This document shows positions 43,804 through 51,527 of a stretch of 64,000 bases of DNA, piece by piece. The DNA is from JAWKUK01 sp964402175 (lineage in GTDB: Bacteria; Planctomycetota; UBA1135; GCA-002686595): positions 37,365-101,364 of the forward strand of contig CAYOBN010000007.1 in assembly GCA_964402175.1 (NCBI GenBank). Direction: 5' to 3'. The position numbers were made by a program, and so were the translations under genes. The notes beneath the pieces were generated by a model. It was given only the letters and a program-made list of their open reading frames with translations. It did no database searches and was not told the origin of the DNA. Each line of letters starts with the position of its first letter. The first letter of the stretch is position 1.

Positions 43804-44243
43804 GCGTTCAGGGCTGTCTGCAGCAGATATGCCTCGTGTCACAGTGCCGAGGCCCGTACGACTGCGTGCTCGGACCCTGCGCCACAGAAATCGGCTCGAC
43901 GCGTGGTGGCCGCGTGCGAGTTCGCAAGGCATAACGAGCTCCCCATTGCGAAACGCGCTCGCGAACCGAAATGCGATGCCGCGAGCGCGTTCAGGGAGGC
44001 CGCGGGGCGGATCGAGTTCTGTGCCGTAGGCACCTGGGTTATCCGAGGCAATAGAAGCCGCTCGGCTGTGCCGCGGCGAATGGTGCACGCATGCGCCGTA
44101 GGTTGATGACGCGCCCGGGGTGACTTCCCCGAGCCCTGGCGCGACGACCCGCAGTCGTCGGTCTCGCACCCGTCGCTGTCAGAGCTGGCCTCTGGCGACT
44201 GTGAAGGCATGAGAGTTGCGTGAGGCGGACACAAGGAGATCAC
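43804..44243. other. Intergenic region, nothing recognised
   Basis: About 440 bases. It includes the ribosome-binding site AAGGAG at 44233-44238 for the next gene. Open frames in it have no family resemblance and poor codon pattern. No RNA or repeat seen. Confidence 0.5.
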
Positions 44244-44930
44244 ATGCAGAGGGTCATACCTTTCACAGCGACCTTCGCCGCACTTTCGGCGAGCGCTTTC
44301 GCACAAATCGGGACCCCTTACTGTGCGGCCGCGCCCAATTCCACGGGCCAAACGGCCGCGCTCTCCGCGACCGGCTCGACGGACGTGGCGCTCGGTACGG
44401 TGGTGCTCGTGTGCTCGCGCCTACCGGTGCAGAGCCTCGGGTACTTCCTCGTCAGCCGCACACAGGGCTTTACGGCAGCACCTGCAGGGAGCTCGAGCAA
44501 CCTCTGTCTCGGCGGTGCGATCGGGCGGTACGCGAACCGAGTCCTGAGCGCCGGGGCCGCAGGGCAGGTCGGTTTCGCGCTCGACCTGACACTGATTCCG
44601 AGCCCCAGCGGGCCCTTCGCCGTGCAACCCGGCGAGTCGCTTTCGTTCCAGTACTGGCACCGGGACAGTGGGCCCGCGGGGCCGACGTCCAACTTCAGCC
44701 AGGGGCTGGAGATCGATTTCACGGGGGCGGCCTCGATTCGGCTGCCCGACGCAAACGGCGAGGGCTTCGAGACCGGTGCGCTGCACGACATCGCGCTCGG
44801 TGGAGCGAGCTGGGGCACCGAGCCTGCGGGTGACCGACTGCTCGCGCCGGGCCGCTCCGGCGGCTCGGGACGACTCGGCGCGCTGCGGATCCGCGCCGGC
44901 GAAGTCGTGACCTTGAACACGGACCACTAG
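44244..44930 (+). CDS. N-terminal part of an interrupted secreted protein, with Cys module
   Basis: 228 residues up to an in-frame TAG. A perfect AAGGAG lies five bases before ATG 44244. Signal peptide MQRVIPFTATFAALSASAFA is followed at once by the shared Cys module (GTPYCAAAPNSTGQTAALSA; SNLCLGGAIGRYANR; LSFQYWHRDSG; TSNFSQGLEIDF), here N-terminal rather than C-terminal. The chain then goes on (GALHDIALGG; LGALRIRAGEVVTLNTDH) and stops. The frame after TAG is the same and continues with EFPLQRGGARDPLDVLGNPS, so this looks like one gene with a nonsense codon. The short product might still be secreted. Confidence 0.75.
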   Translation: MQRVIPFTATFAALSASAFAQIGTPYCAAAPNSTGQTAALSATGSTDVALGTVVLVCSRLPVQSLGYFLVSRTQGFTAAPAGSSSNLCLGGAIGRYANRVLSAGAAGQVGFALDLTLIPSPSGPFAVQPGESLSFQYWHRDSGPAGPTSNFSQGLEIDFTGAASIRLPDANGEGFETGALHDIALGGASWGTEPAGDRLLAPGRSGGSGRLGALRIRAGEVVTLNTDH

Positions 44931-44972
44931 GAGTTCCCGCTGCAGCGCGGCGGCGCCCGCGACCCGCTCGAC

Positions 44973-46871
44973 GTGCTGGGAAATCCCTCCTCTGGGGTCT
45001 ATCCGACGACGATCACCGTCACCGACGGGGTCTTCGAGCTGTCAGCACTCACGATCGAAGCGGGCGGCGTGCTCGTGCTGCGGGGATCGAATCCCGCGCG
45101 GCTCGTCGTGCGCGGCGAGGCTGCGATCGCTGCGGGCGGGTTGATCGATGCCTCGGGCGGAAACGTCGGATTCCATCACTCGGACGCGGCCAACGGGCAA
45201 GTCGGCGGCGCAGCGGGCCCTGGGGGTGGTCGCGGAGGTGACGGTGCAGACCGGGCGGACTTCACGGGCACGTCGCTCCTCGTGGTCGGCGGCCTGGCGA
45301 ATCCCGGCGCGGAGCGCACCGGCAGCGCGGGGACCGGGATCGGAAACGGAGCCGTCGGCGGTGGACAGGGCGGAGAGCGCTGGCCGCTGACCTACCCGTC
45401 GTCGATCACGACCTCGATCCAAGGCTTCAACGGAGGCGTCGCGTGGAACGTGGCGTTCCACCCGAACGGCGTGCTCAACGACTCCTGCGTCTCGCTGCAG
45501 ATGGGTGGACCAGGCGGCGGCGGCTCATATGCACGCGCAGGGACCGCGGGTACGTCTACGCCGTCGCCGAGCGCCGCCAGCGTGCAGTTCCCCACCATCG
45601 GCGGGAGCACGGCGATCGCGGGGGCTGGCGGCGCAGCGGGTGACCTTGCGGGCCTCGGACTCGAACCACCGAGTCCGACCTCGGGTCACGATGTCCGCAT
45701 CCTGCGCTGGCAGCGGGGCCACCTGCGCGGCGGAGCTGGCGGCGGGGGCGGAGGCAACCATCCTTACATGACGTTGGGCGGGGGGGATCCGCCGAGCGCA
45801 GGCAACAACTGCTGGTTCTTCCTGTTCGGGACGCCCGCAACATATGAGGAGTGGCACGATCACAGCGGCGGCGCAGGCGGCGGCGCGGTCGAACTGCTCG
45901 CAGGCCGGAGCATCACCCTCGATGGGCTCATCGAGGCCCGCGGCGGCCAAGGTGGGAGCTCCTTGCCCAGCGCGCTCCCGTTCGACTTCGCCCAGTACGC
46001 GATGGCGGGCGGCGGCGGCGCCGGTGGTGCCGTTCGCATCACAGCTCCAAACGTGACGTGGTCGCCGAACGACCTGCACATCGACGTGCGCGGCGGCGTC
46101 GGCGGTACGTCGTTCTGGGCCTTCCCCACGGCGTCGCCGACGGCCTCCCGGGGCGGCGACGGTGCGCAGGGGTTGGTGCGGATCGAGAACTCGCTCAGCG
46201 GGAACACCTTCATCGGGAACGCCGCGTCTGTCGTCGCGCCGTTCTCGCCCCCTTCGACTGCGCACCCGCACCTTTCGATCGGCACCGGCGGGTTCGATGC
46301 GCTCGGCCGCGAACGACCGGACGCGGTGAACGGCGCCGCCTCGTGCTGGATCCAGCCGACGGGCAACATCGCGCGCTTGCGCATCCGCGCCGACACGGGC
46401 CCGCTGCTCGGTCAGCAAGGCTGGTCGATGAACGTCGTCGTCACGGGTCCCAGCGGCCAGACGAAGCGGCCCTTCCGCGGACGCGCGCCGCAGTTCACCA
46501 CCTCCTTCGAGGCCCAATACGGCAACCTCGTCGGTTACGACCTCGGTGTCGGAGAAGTCGCATCGCCGATCGTGGTGCGCTTCCAGGGCGCCCGTAGAGC
46601 GGGCACGCTTACGTCGCCCTGCGGGCTGGATCCGCAGGATCCGCAGTCCGGTCTGGAAGCGGGCAGCCTGACCCCTTGGGTCGCACACCCCGCGGACCTG
46701 AACGATCTGCTCGATCCGACCGGTACCCCGTACGCGCCGAACGTCGTGCGCTACGTCGTGCTGTTCGACCAGACGATCGAGCTCAGCGCGGGTGATACCC
46801 CCGGCTTGACGCTGCAGAGCGAAGGGGTCGTCGGGATCGACGACCTGCTGATCCTCGCGGACGAGTACTGA
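44973..46871 (+). pseudogene. C-terminal part of the TAG-interrupted secreted glycine-rich protein
   Basis: Remaining ~645 residues of the reading frame, open from 44931; the first possible start is GTG 44973 with no ribosome-binding site and no signal peptide. Content: beta-solenoid-like start (TTITVTDGVFELSALTIEAG; LRGSNPARLVVRGEAAIAAG), several Gly-rich loops (GGAAGPGGGRGGDGADRADF; GGGGAGGAVRI), then a beta domain with NGAASCWIQPTGNIARLRIR and LTPWVAHPADLNDLLDPTG. I recall uninterrupted proteins of this layout in related planctomycetes, in which the TNTD-like end of the first part runs straight into the FPL-like start of the second. Thus 44244-46871 is best read as one damaged or recoded gene. 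Confidence 0.7.
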
Positions 46872-46877
46872 AATGGC

Positions 46878-46907
46878 GCGCGCCTCCCGCCTTCGGCGGA
46901 GGCGCGC
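46878..46907. terminator. Bidirectional hairpin between convergent genes
   Basis: Arms GCGCGCCTCCCGCC and GGCGGAGGCGCGC with loop TTC and one bulged C, between stops at 46871 and 46914. Confidence 0.7.
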
Positions 46908-46913
46908 TCAGCG

Positions 46914-47786
46914 TCAGAGGAGGACGTCGCGAGCCGCGAACACCGGTCCGTCGACACAGCACTTCGCGACGGGCCACGCGCCGAGCGCACCCTCGGCCGT
47001 GGTCGCGACGGCGCAGCCGTTGCAGATGCCGACGCCGCAGCCCATGTAGGTCTCGAGGCTCAGCCAGCAGTCGAGGCTGTGCTCCTCCGCGACGTGGGCG
47101 ACGGCCTCCATCATGCGCTCGGGGCCGCACGCGAGGAGGCGCACTTGCAGCGGGATGCGGCCTTGGTGCCACTCCTCGCGCAGCGCTTGCACGACGTTGC
47201 CGTGGAAGCCCGCGCTGCCGTCGTCGGTCGCCGGCACGACGCGCACACCGAGCTCGCTGAAGAGGTCGAGGTCGTAGAGGAAGCCGCGGTGGCGGCCGCC
47301 GTAGATCAGCGTGATGTCCTCGGGCCGGCACGGGGTGCGGCCGTCCATGCCCTCGAGTGCCTGCTGGATGCCCATGTAGAACGGCGCCGAGCCGATGCCG
47401 CCCGCGACCATCACCCACGGCGCGCCCGCGCCGTCGATCGTGGGCCAGCCGTGGCCCAGCGGGCCGACGGCGATCAGCGCGTCACCGGGGCGGGACTCCG
47501 CGAGCGCGCGGGTGCCCTCGCCCATGACCTTGATCAGGAACTCGAGCTCGCACTCGTGCAAGCCCAAGCTGGACACCGAGCACTGGATCGTGCGGTACAG
47601 CGAAAACGGCCGCGGGATCGCGGGCGAGCGCCGGTCCGCGCGCCGCAGCATGAAGAAGCGCGCCGCCCGCAGGGGCGGGATCGGGCACTCGAGGCGGACC
47701 CGCAGGACCACGGCGTCGGCGCCGGTGGAGCGAACCGCGGTGACGGTCGCGTGCTGGGAACGGGTATCGGGGGGCGGCGCGGGCAT
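46914..47786 (-). CDS. PyrK-like dihydroorotate dehydrogenase electron-transfer subunit
   Basis: A 290-residue iron-sulfur flavoprotein of the ferredoxin-reductase fold. The FAD domain has ARFFMLRR and IPRPFSLYR; the NAD-binding domain has WVMVAGGIGSAPFYMGIQQA and LLACGPERMMEAVAHVA. A C-terminal [2Fe-2S] site has cysteines in MGCGVGICNGC and AKCCVDGPVF (C-x4-C-x2-C-x15-C), as in PyrK, which passes electrons from dihydroorotate dehydrogenase to NAD. No pyrD or other pyr gene is adjacent, so a different partner cannot be excluded. ATG 47786 is followed by a short Pro-rich lead and preceded on its strand by TACACT. Confidence 0.82.
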   Translation of the reverse strand: MPAPPPDTRSQHATVTAVRSTGADAVVLRVRLECPIPPLRAARFFMLRRADRRSPAIPRPFSLYRTIQCSVSSLGLHECELEFLIKVMGEGTRALAESRPGDALIAVGPLGHGWPTIDGAGAPWVMVAGGIGSAPFYMGIQQALEGMDGRTPCRPEDITLIYGGRHRGFLYDLDLFSELGVRVVPATDDGSAGFHGNVVQALREEWHQGRIPLQVRLLACGPERMMEAVAHVAEEHSLDCWLSLETYMGCGVGICNGCAVATTAEGALGAWPVAKCCVDGPVFAARDVLL

Positions 47787-47798
47787 AGGGGTGGCGGA

Positions 47799-47804
47799 AG
47801 TGTA
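47799..47804 (-). promoter_or_regulatory. -10-like hexamer of the PyrK-like gene
   Basis: TACACT on the minus strand ends 12 bases before ATG 47786. It lies back to back with the plus-strand hexamer at 47830. Confidence 0.4.
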
Positions 47805-47829
47805 ACGCGGGCCCCGGCACCGGCGCGGG

Positions 47830-47835
47830 TACCCT
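47830..47835 (+). promoter_or_regulatory. -10-like hexamer of the FUN14-like gene
   Basis: TACCCT ends six bases before ATG 47842. Confidence 0.4.
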
Positions 47836-47841
47836 CCCCGC

Positions 47842-48321
47842 ATGGGCGACGTCATCCGGACCCTCCTGCGCACCTCCTTCACGAACCTGTCTTTCACGAA
47901 GTCCTGGCTGATGCGGCTCGCGCTGCTCGGTGCGCTGGGAGGCGGCGCGGCGCTGGCGCTCGGCGCGCGCGACGCGGCCACCGTCGGCGCGGTCGACGTG
48001 TCCCACCTGTCGTTCACGTCGGGCGTGGGCTTCGTAGGCGGGTTCCTCGCGGGCGCTACGGTGCGGCTCTTCCTCAAGGTCGTGTTCGTGCTGGCGCTGG
48101 CGTTTGTCGCCCTGGGTTACGGGCTCTCGTACGTGGGCCTCCTGGACCTACCGTGGGGCTCGTGGGGCGAGGCGCTGTCCGACGTGGGCAAGGTGATCGA
48201 GGCCCAAGCCGAGAGCGCCAAGGCGTTCTTCACGGGCCTCCTGCCCGCGGGCAGCGCGGCGGCGGTGGGGCTCGGCGCAGGCCTGACCCAGAAGCCGCGC
48301 TTCGACGACGACACCGATTGA
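47842..48321 (+). CDS. Small membrane protein, possibly FUN14-like
   Basis: A 159-residue membrane protein with about three hydrophobic helices: LMRLALLGALGGGAALALGA, LSFTSGVGFVGGFLAGATVR with LFLKVVFVLALAFVALGYGL, and LLPAGSAAAVGLGAGLTQKP near the C-terminus. The order 'GFVGGFLAG ... K-V-x-x-x-L-A ... LSYVGLLDLPW ... LP-x-x-x-A-x-x-x-G-x-G-x-G' resembles the FUN14 family of unknown bacterial function. The match is by eye and weak. Confidence 0.55.
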   Translation: MGDVIRTLLRTSFTNLSFTKSWLMRLALLGALGGGAALALGARDAATVGAVDVSHLSFTSGVGFVGGFLAGATVRLFLKVVFVLALAFVALGYGLSYVGLLDLPWGSWGEALSDVGKVIEAQAESAKAFFTGLLPAGSAAAVGLGAGLTQKPRFDDDTD

Positions 48322-48358
48322 GGGAACCCGAGCGCCCTCGCCGCTCCCTAAGACTGTG

Positions 48359-48937
48359 ATGCGCCTCCTGCGCTCCGCCCCCATCGCGTTCCTCGTCGTC
48401 GCTTCCGCCTGCGCGCCCGACCCCGCGGCCGGCTGGCGGTCCCTCGCCGCGGGAGCGCGCGAGCCGCGCCAGACCCAGCAGCTCGCCCAGGCGAGCGCGG
48501 CCCGCGAGGCGCTCTTCGGGGGGTTGCTCGGCGAGCTCTCCGCGCAGCTCGCGGCCGTCGGCCCCGCCGGGGCGATCGGGGTCTGCAAGGAGGCCGCCCC
48601 GCGCCTCGCGGCGGAGGTCGGCGCAGCGCACGGCGTGCGCATCGGGCGCACGTCCGAGCGCCTGCGGAACCCGGGGAGCAAAGCACCCGCCTGGTTCCCG
48701 AAGGTCGCTGCCGACCCCGGCCATGCGACGGGTCCCGCGACCGCGGTGCACGAAGACGGGCGGCTCGGCGTGAGCTTCCCCATCCGCGTTGCGCTGCCGT
48801 GCCTCGCGTGTCACGGCACCCCCGCAGACTTGGGGCCGGGTGTGAGCGACGCGCTCGCGCGCGACTACCCCCACGACCGCGCGACGGGCTACAAGCTCGA
48901 CGACCTGCGCGGTTGGTTCTGGGTCGAAGTGCCCTGA
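48359..48937 (+). CDS. DUF3365/Tll0287-like heme-binding lipoprotein
   Basis: A 192-residue exported protein. The signal peptide ends in a lipobox (VVASAC, Cys18), so it is likely lipid-anchored. The c-type heme site Cys148-Leu-Ala-Cys151-His152 lies in PCLACHGTPADLGPGV, followed by YPHDRATGYKLDDLRGWFWV, the signature end of DUF3365 (Tll0287-like) domains. Earlier marks are GAIGVCKEAAPRLAAE and IGRTSERLRNPGSKAPAW. Such domains are thought to sense redox state or bind ligands next to heme. It is convergent with the DUF2237 gene, 30 bases apart. ATG 48359 follows directly after an in-frame GTG. Confidence 0.88.
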   Translation: MRLLRSAPIAFLVVASACAPDPAAGWRSLAAGAREPRQTQQLAQASAAREALFGGLLGELSAQLAAVGPAGAIGVCKEAAPRLAAEVGAAHGVRIGRTSERLRNPGSKAPAWFPKVAADPGHATGPATAVHEDGRLGVSFPIRVALPCLACHGTPADLGPGVSDALARDYPHDRATGYKLDDLRGWFWVEVP

Positions 48938-48967
48938 ACGAGTCGGACCTGCGAGCTCCCTCGACGC

Positions 48968-49339
48968 TCAGACCTTGGCGTGCGCGCGCAGGTCGTCCAG
49001 GTCGACCCATTCGAGGGCTGAGGCGTGTGTGGCCTCCAGCACCACCGGCGGCGCGACCCCCGCGAGCAGCGCCTCTTTCCAGCGCTGGACGCAGACACAC
49101 CACTTGTCGCCGGGGCGCAGGCCGGGGAAGCGCAGCTCGGGGCGCGGTGTCACGAGGTCGTTGCCGCGGCTCACCGAGAATGCGAGGAACTCGGCCGTCA
49201 TCACCGCGCAGACGGTGTGCAGGCCATGGTCGTCGGCGCCCGTGCGGCAGAGGCCGTCGCGGTAGAACCCCGTCATCGGTGAGGTGCAGCAGGAACCGAG
49301 CAGGGTCCCGAGGACGTTCTTGGCTTCGCGTTGGATCAT
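48968..49339 (-). CDS. DUF2237 family protein
   Basis: A 123-residue cytosolic protein matching DUF2237 along its length: NVLGTLLGSCCTSPMTGFYR, DDHGLHTVCAVMTAEFLAFS, GNDLVTPRPELRFPGLRPGD, KWCVCVQRWKEALLAGVAPP, and VVLEATHASALEWVDLDDL. Several conserved cysteines suggest metal or redox chemistry, but no function is established that I know. It starts three bases after the sulfatase stop and so is co-transcribed with it. Confidence 0.93.
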   Translation of the reverse strand: MIQREAKNVLGTLLGSCCTSPMTGFYRDGLCRTGADDHGLHTVCAVMTAEFLAFSVSRGNDLVTPRPELRFPGLRPGDKWCVCVQRWKEALLAGVAPPVVLEATHASALEWVDLDDLRAHAKV

Positions 49340-49342
49340 GGC

Positions 49343-50857
49343 TCAGTAGGTTTCGCCGAAGTACTTGGCGCGGATCCAGCGCGGCTGCCAGCGGTCGGGG
49401 GTGCGCGGGTGGTCCGTCAGGTCGATCTCGGCGGGCGCGGGGTCGGGCACGGTGAGCGGCGCATCGTCGCCGACCTCGCGCTGCAGCGCAGCGAGGCGCT
49501 CGGAGAGCGCTGCGACCCGCGCGGCGTGTTCGGGCCGCTGGGCGAGGTCGTAGCGCTCGTGCGGATCGCTCGCCAAGTCGAAGAGGCGCACGCGGTCGAT
49601 ACGCGGATAACGGATGAGCTTGTAGCGTCCATCGGTCACCGCGCGCTGGGTCTCGCCGATGGCAAGCAGCAGCGCATCGCGCGCCCCGGCGGGGTTGCCC
49701 TGGGCCACCGGGACGAGGCTCCGTCCGAACAGGCCTTCGCGGGTGCCTGAGACACCCGCGAGCTCCAGCAGCGTCGGATAGAGGTCGCACAGCGACACGA
49801 GGTCGGTGCACGTCGCATCCGCCGCGACGCCGGGCGCGACGAGGATCAGCGGGACGCGCAGGCTGTGCTCGAACACGCTCTGTTTGCCGAGCAAGCCGTG
49901 GCTGCCGAGGGCGAGGCCGTTGTCGGCCGCGAAGACGATCACGGTGTCCCGGCCGTCGTCGCGGGCCTCCACCGCGGCGAGCACGCGGCCGAGCGCATGG
50001 TCCATGTGCTCGATCAACGCGTAGTACTCGGCGAGCTGCTGGCGGATGACCGCGGGCGGTCGCGGCCAAGGGGCGAGCACCTCGTCGCGCACCGTCAGCA
50101 TGCCGATGTCCCAGGGCTGCTGGGGCAGGAAGTTCGGCGGCAGCGGCGGTAGGTCCGCGTAGTGCCGGTGCGCGTAGGGCTGCGGCGCGTCGCGGGGGTC
50201 GTGCGGCGCCGTGAACGCGAGGTAGCAGAAGTACGGGCGGTCGCGGTCGCACCCGCTGATGAAGCGGGCAGCGCTGTCGGCGAAGAGGTCGCTCGAGTGC
50301 TCGGTCGCGGTGCGCTCGGCGCTCAGGTTGCGCCCGTCGAAGTGCCGCACGGGGACGAGGTTGTGGTCGCTCATCCCGCTGAAGAGCACATTCTCCGCGG
50401 ACTGGAACGAGCGCTCGAAGGGCTGCACTCCGTTGTGCCACTTGCCGGTCGCGAACGTGCGATAGCCCCCGCGGCCGAGGGCCTCGCCGAGGGTCACCGC
50501 GCCCGTGAAGCGGTCCAGGTCGAGGCGGAAGTACGCGCGGCCCGTGTGCAGCATCGCGCGGCTCGGGATGCAAACCGCGCCGTGGGGTGCGCCCATGCAG
50601 TACGCGCGCACGAACGACGTGCCGCGCGCGGCGAGTCCGTCGATGTGGGGCGTGTCGAGCGCCGGGTTACCGGCGGCCCCGAACGCGTCGGCCCGCAGGT
50701 CGTCCGCGTAGACCAACAGCACGTTGGGGCGCGGGTCCGACCCGGCGGGCGCGGGGGACTGCGCAACGCCCGGCGCCGCGAACACAGCCAGGGCGAGCAG
50801 GGCGCCGAGGGGCCCAGGGGGGCGGCCGGCGAGGGTGCGGGCGGGGCCACGTTCCAT
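49343..50857 (-). CDS. Secreted Cys-type sulfatase
   Basis: A 504-residue exported sulfatase. Signal peptide: GPLGALLALAVFAAPGVAQS. The active-site motif CIPSRAMLHTGR places Cys96 for conversion to formylglycine, and LLVYADDLRADAFG gives metal-binding Asp52 and Asp53. TLGEALGRGGYRTFATGKWH, TAPHDPRD and the second metal site VIVFAADNGLALGSHGLLGK are all present, so it should be active once matured. Planctomycetes carry many such enzymes for sulfated algal polysaccharides; the substrate here is not readable. Gene order on the minus strand is H1-like protein, sulfatase, DUF2237, with gaps of 33 and 3 bases. Confidence 0.93.
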   Translation of the reverse strand: MERGPARTLAGRPPGPLGALLALAVFAAPGVAQSPAPAGSDPRPNVLLVYADDLRADAFGAAGNPALDTPHIDGLAARGTSFVRAYCMGAPHGAVCIPSRAMLHTGRAYFRLDLDRFTGAVTLGEALGRGGYRTFATGKWHNGVQPFERSFQSAENVLFSGMSDHNLVPVRHFDGRNLSAERTATEHSSDLFADSAARFISGCDRDRPYFCYLAFTAPHDPRDAPQPYAHRHYADLPPLPPNFLPQQPWDIGMLTVRDEVLAPWPRPPAVIRQQLAEYYALIEHMDHALGRVLAAVEARDDGRDTVIVFAADNGLALGSHGLLGKQSVFEHSLRVPLILVAPGVAADATCTDLVSLCDLYPTLLELAGVSGTREGLFGRSLVPVAQGNPAGARDALLLAIGETQRAVTDGRYKLIRYPRIDRVRLFDLASDPHERYDLAQRPEHAARVAALSERLAALQREVGDDAPLTVPDPAPAEIDLTDHPRTPDRWQPRWIRAKYFGETY

Positions 50858-50890
50858 CGCCGGCCAGGCTAACCGAGGTTGCGGTCGGCC

Positions 50891-51298
50891 TCAGGCCTTC
50901 TTGCCAGCTTTGCGGGCGCCGGCCTTCTTGCCGGCTTTCTTCGCGCCGGCTTTCTTGCCGACCTTCTTGCCGACCTTCTTGCCGGCCTTCTTCGCGCCAG
51001 CCTTCTTCGCGCCAGCCTTCTTGCCGGCTTTCTTGGCGCCGGCCTTCTTGCCGACCTTCTTCGCGGCCGCCTTCTTGCGGCCAGCCTTCTTCCGCGTCGC
51101 CTTCGCCGGCGCCGGCTCGGCGGCGGCGGTGGCCGCCGCAGCTTCCGCTTCGGCTGCGGAGGTCCGCGCCATGTCGGCGCGGTGGGCGCGCTCGAAGGTC
51201 TGGATGTCCTTGAACTTGCCGTCGGCCTTGCGGACGGCGTAGAGCTTCTTGCCTGCTGAGCTGCGGTGCGTCGTGCGACGCGCTTTTTTCTTCGCCAT
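50891..51298 (-). CDS. Histone H1-like Lys/Ala-rich protein
   Basis: A 135-residue very basic protein. Residues 1-55 are mixed (MAKKKARRTTHRSSAGKKLY; KADGKFKDIQTFERAHRADM) and an Ala/Glu-rich link follows. Residues ~70-135 are near-perfect tandem repeats of KKAGAKKAGKK and KKVGKK type, like the C-terminal tail of histone H1 and bacterial H1-like proteins (HctB, AlgP). These bind DNA through charge and compact it. The repeat DNA probably varies in length between strains. Lies 33 bases upstream of the sulfatase start, on the same strand. Confidence 0.8.
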   Translation of the reverse strand: MAKKKARRTTHRSSAGKKLYAVRKADGKFKDIQTFERAHRADMARTSAAEAEAAAATAAAEPAPAKATRKKAGRKKAAAKKVGKKAGAKKAGKKAGAKKAGAKKAGKKVGKKVGKKAGAKKAGKKAGARKAGKKA

Positions 51299-51527
51299 GG
51301 GGGGTTCTCGTGCGGTGTGCGGAGGGCGCTCCCGGCGCCCTTCGCGCGGGATTCTGCCACGCACTGGCTCGAACGCCACGCACTTTTGTGCTGATCGTGT
51401 GCGCTCGGCTTGATCGCGGCTTGATCGTGCGCCCATCGAGAGCCGAAGCGCGCGGGCTCGACTGCGCGACATCGAGCGTGCGCTCCGCGTTCCGTCCGCG
51501 CGCTCCTCTCCCCAAAGGCTCTCCACC

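Noticed and set aside
43839..44351. Minus-strand open frame of 170 codons between the secreted genes
   Set aside because: No start signal, no recognisable family, poor codon pattern; it overlaps the well-supported gene starting at 44244.
44973..44975. GTG 44973 as the true start of an independent gene
   Set aside because: No ribosome-binding site or -10-like hexamer, no signal peptide although the product is exoprotein-like, and the frame joins the preceding coding sequence through a single TAG.
50900..51120. Short repeats resembling a CRISPR array
   Set aside because: They are the coding repeats of the Lys/Ala tail of the H1-like protein; there are no spacers and no cas genes.
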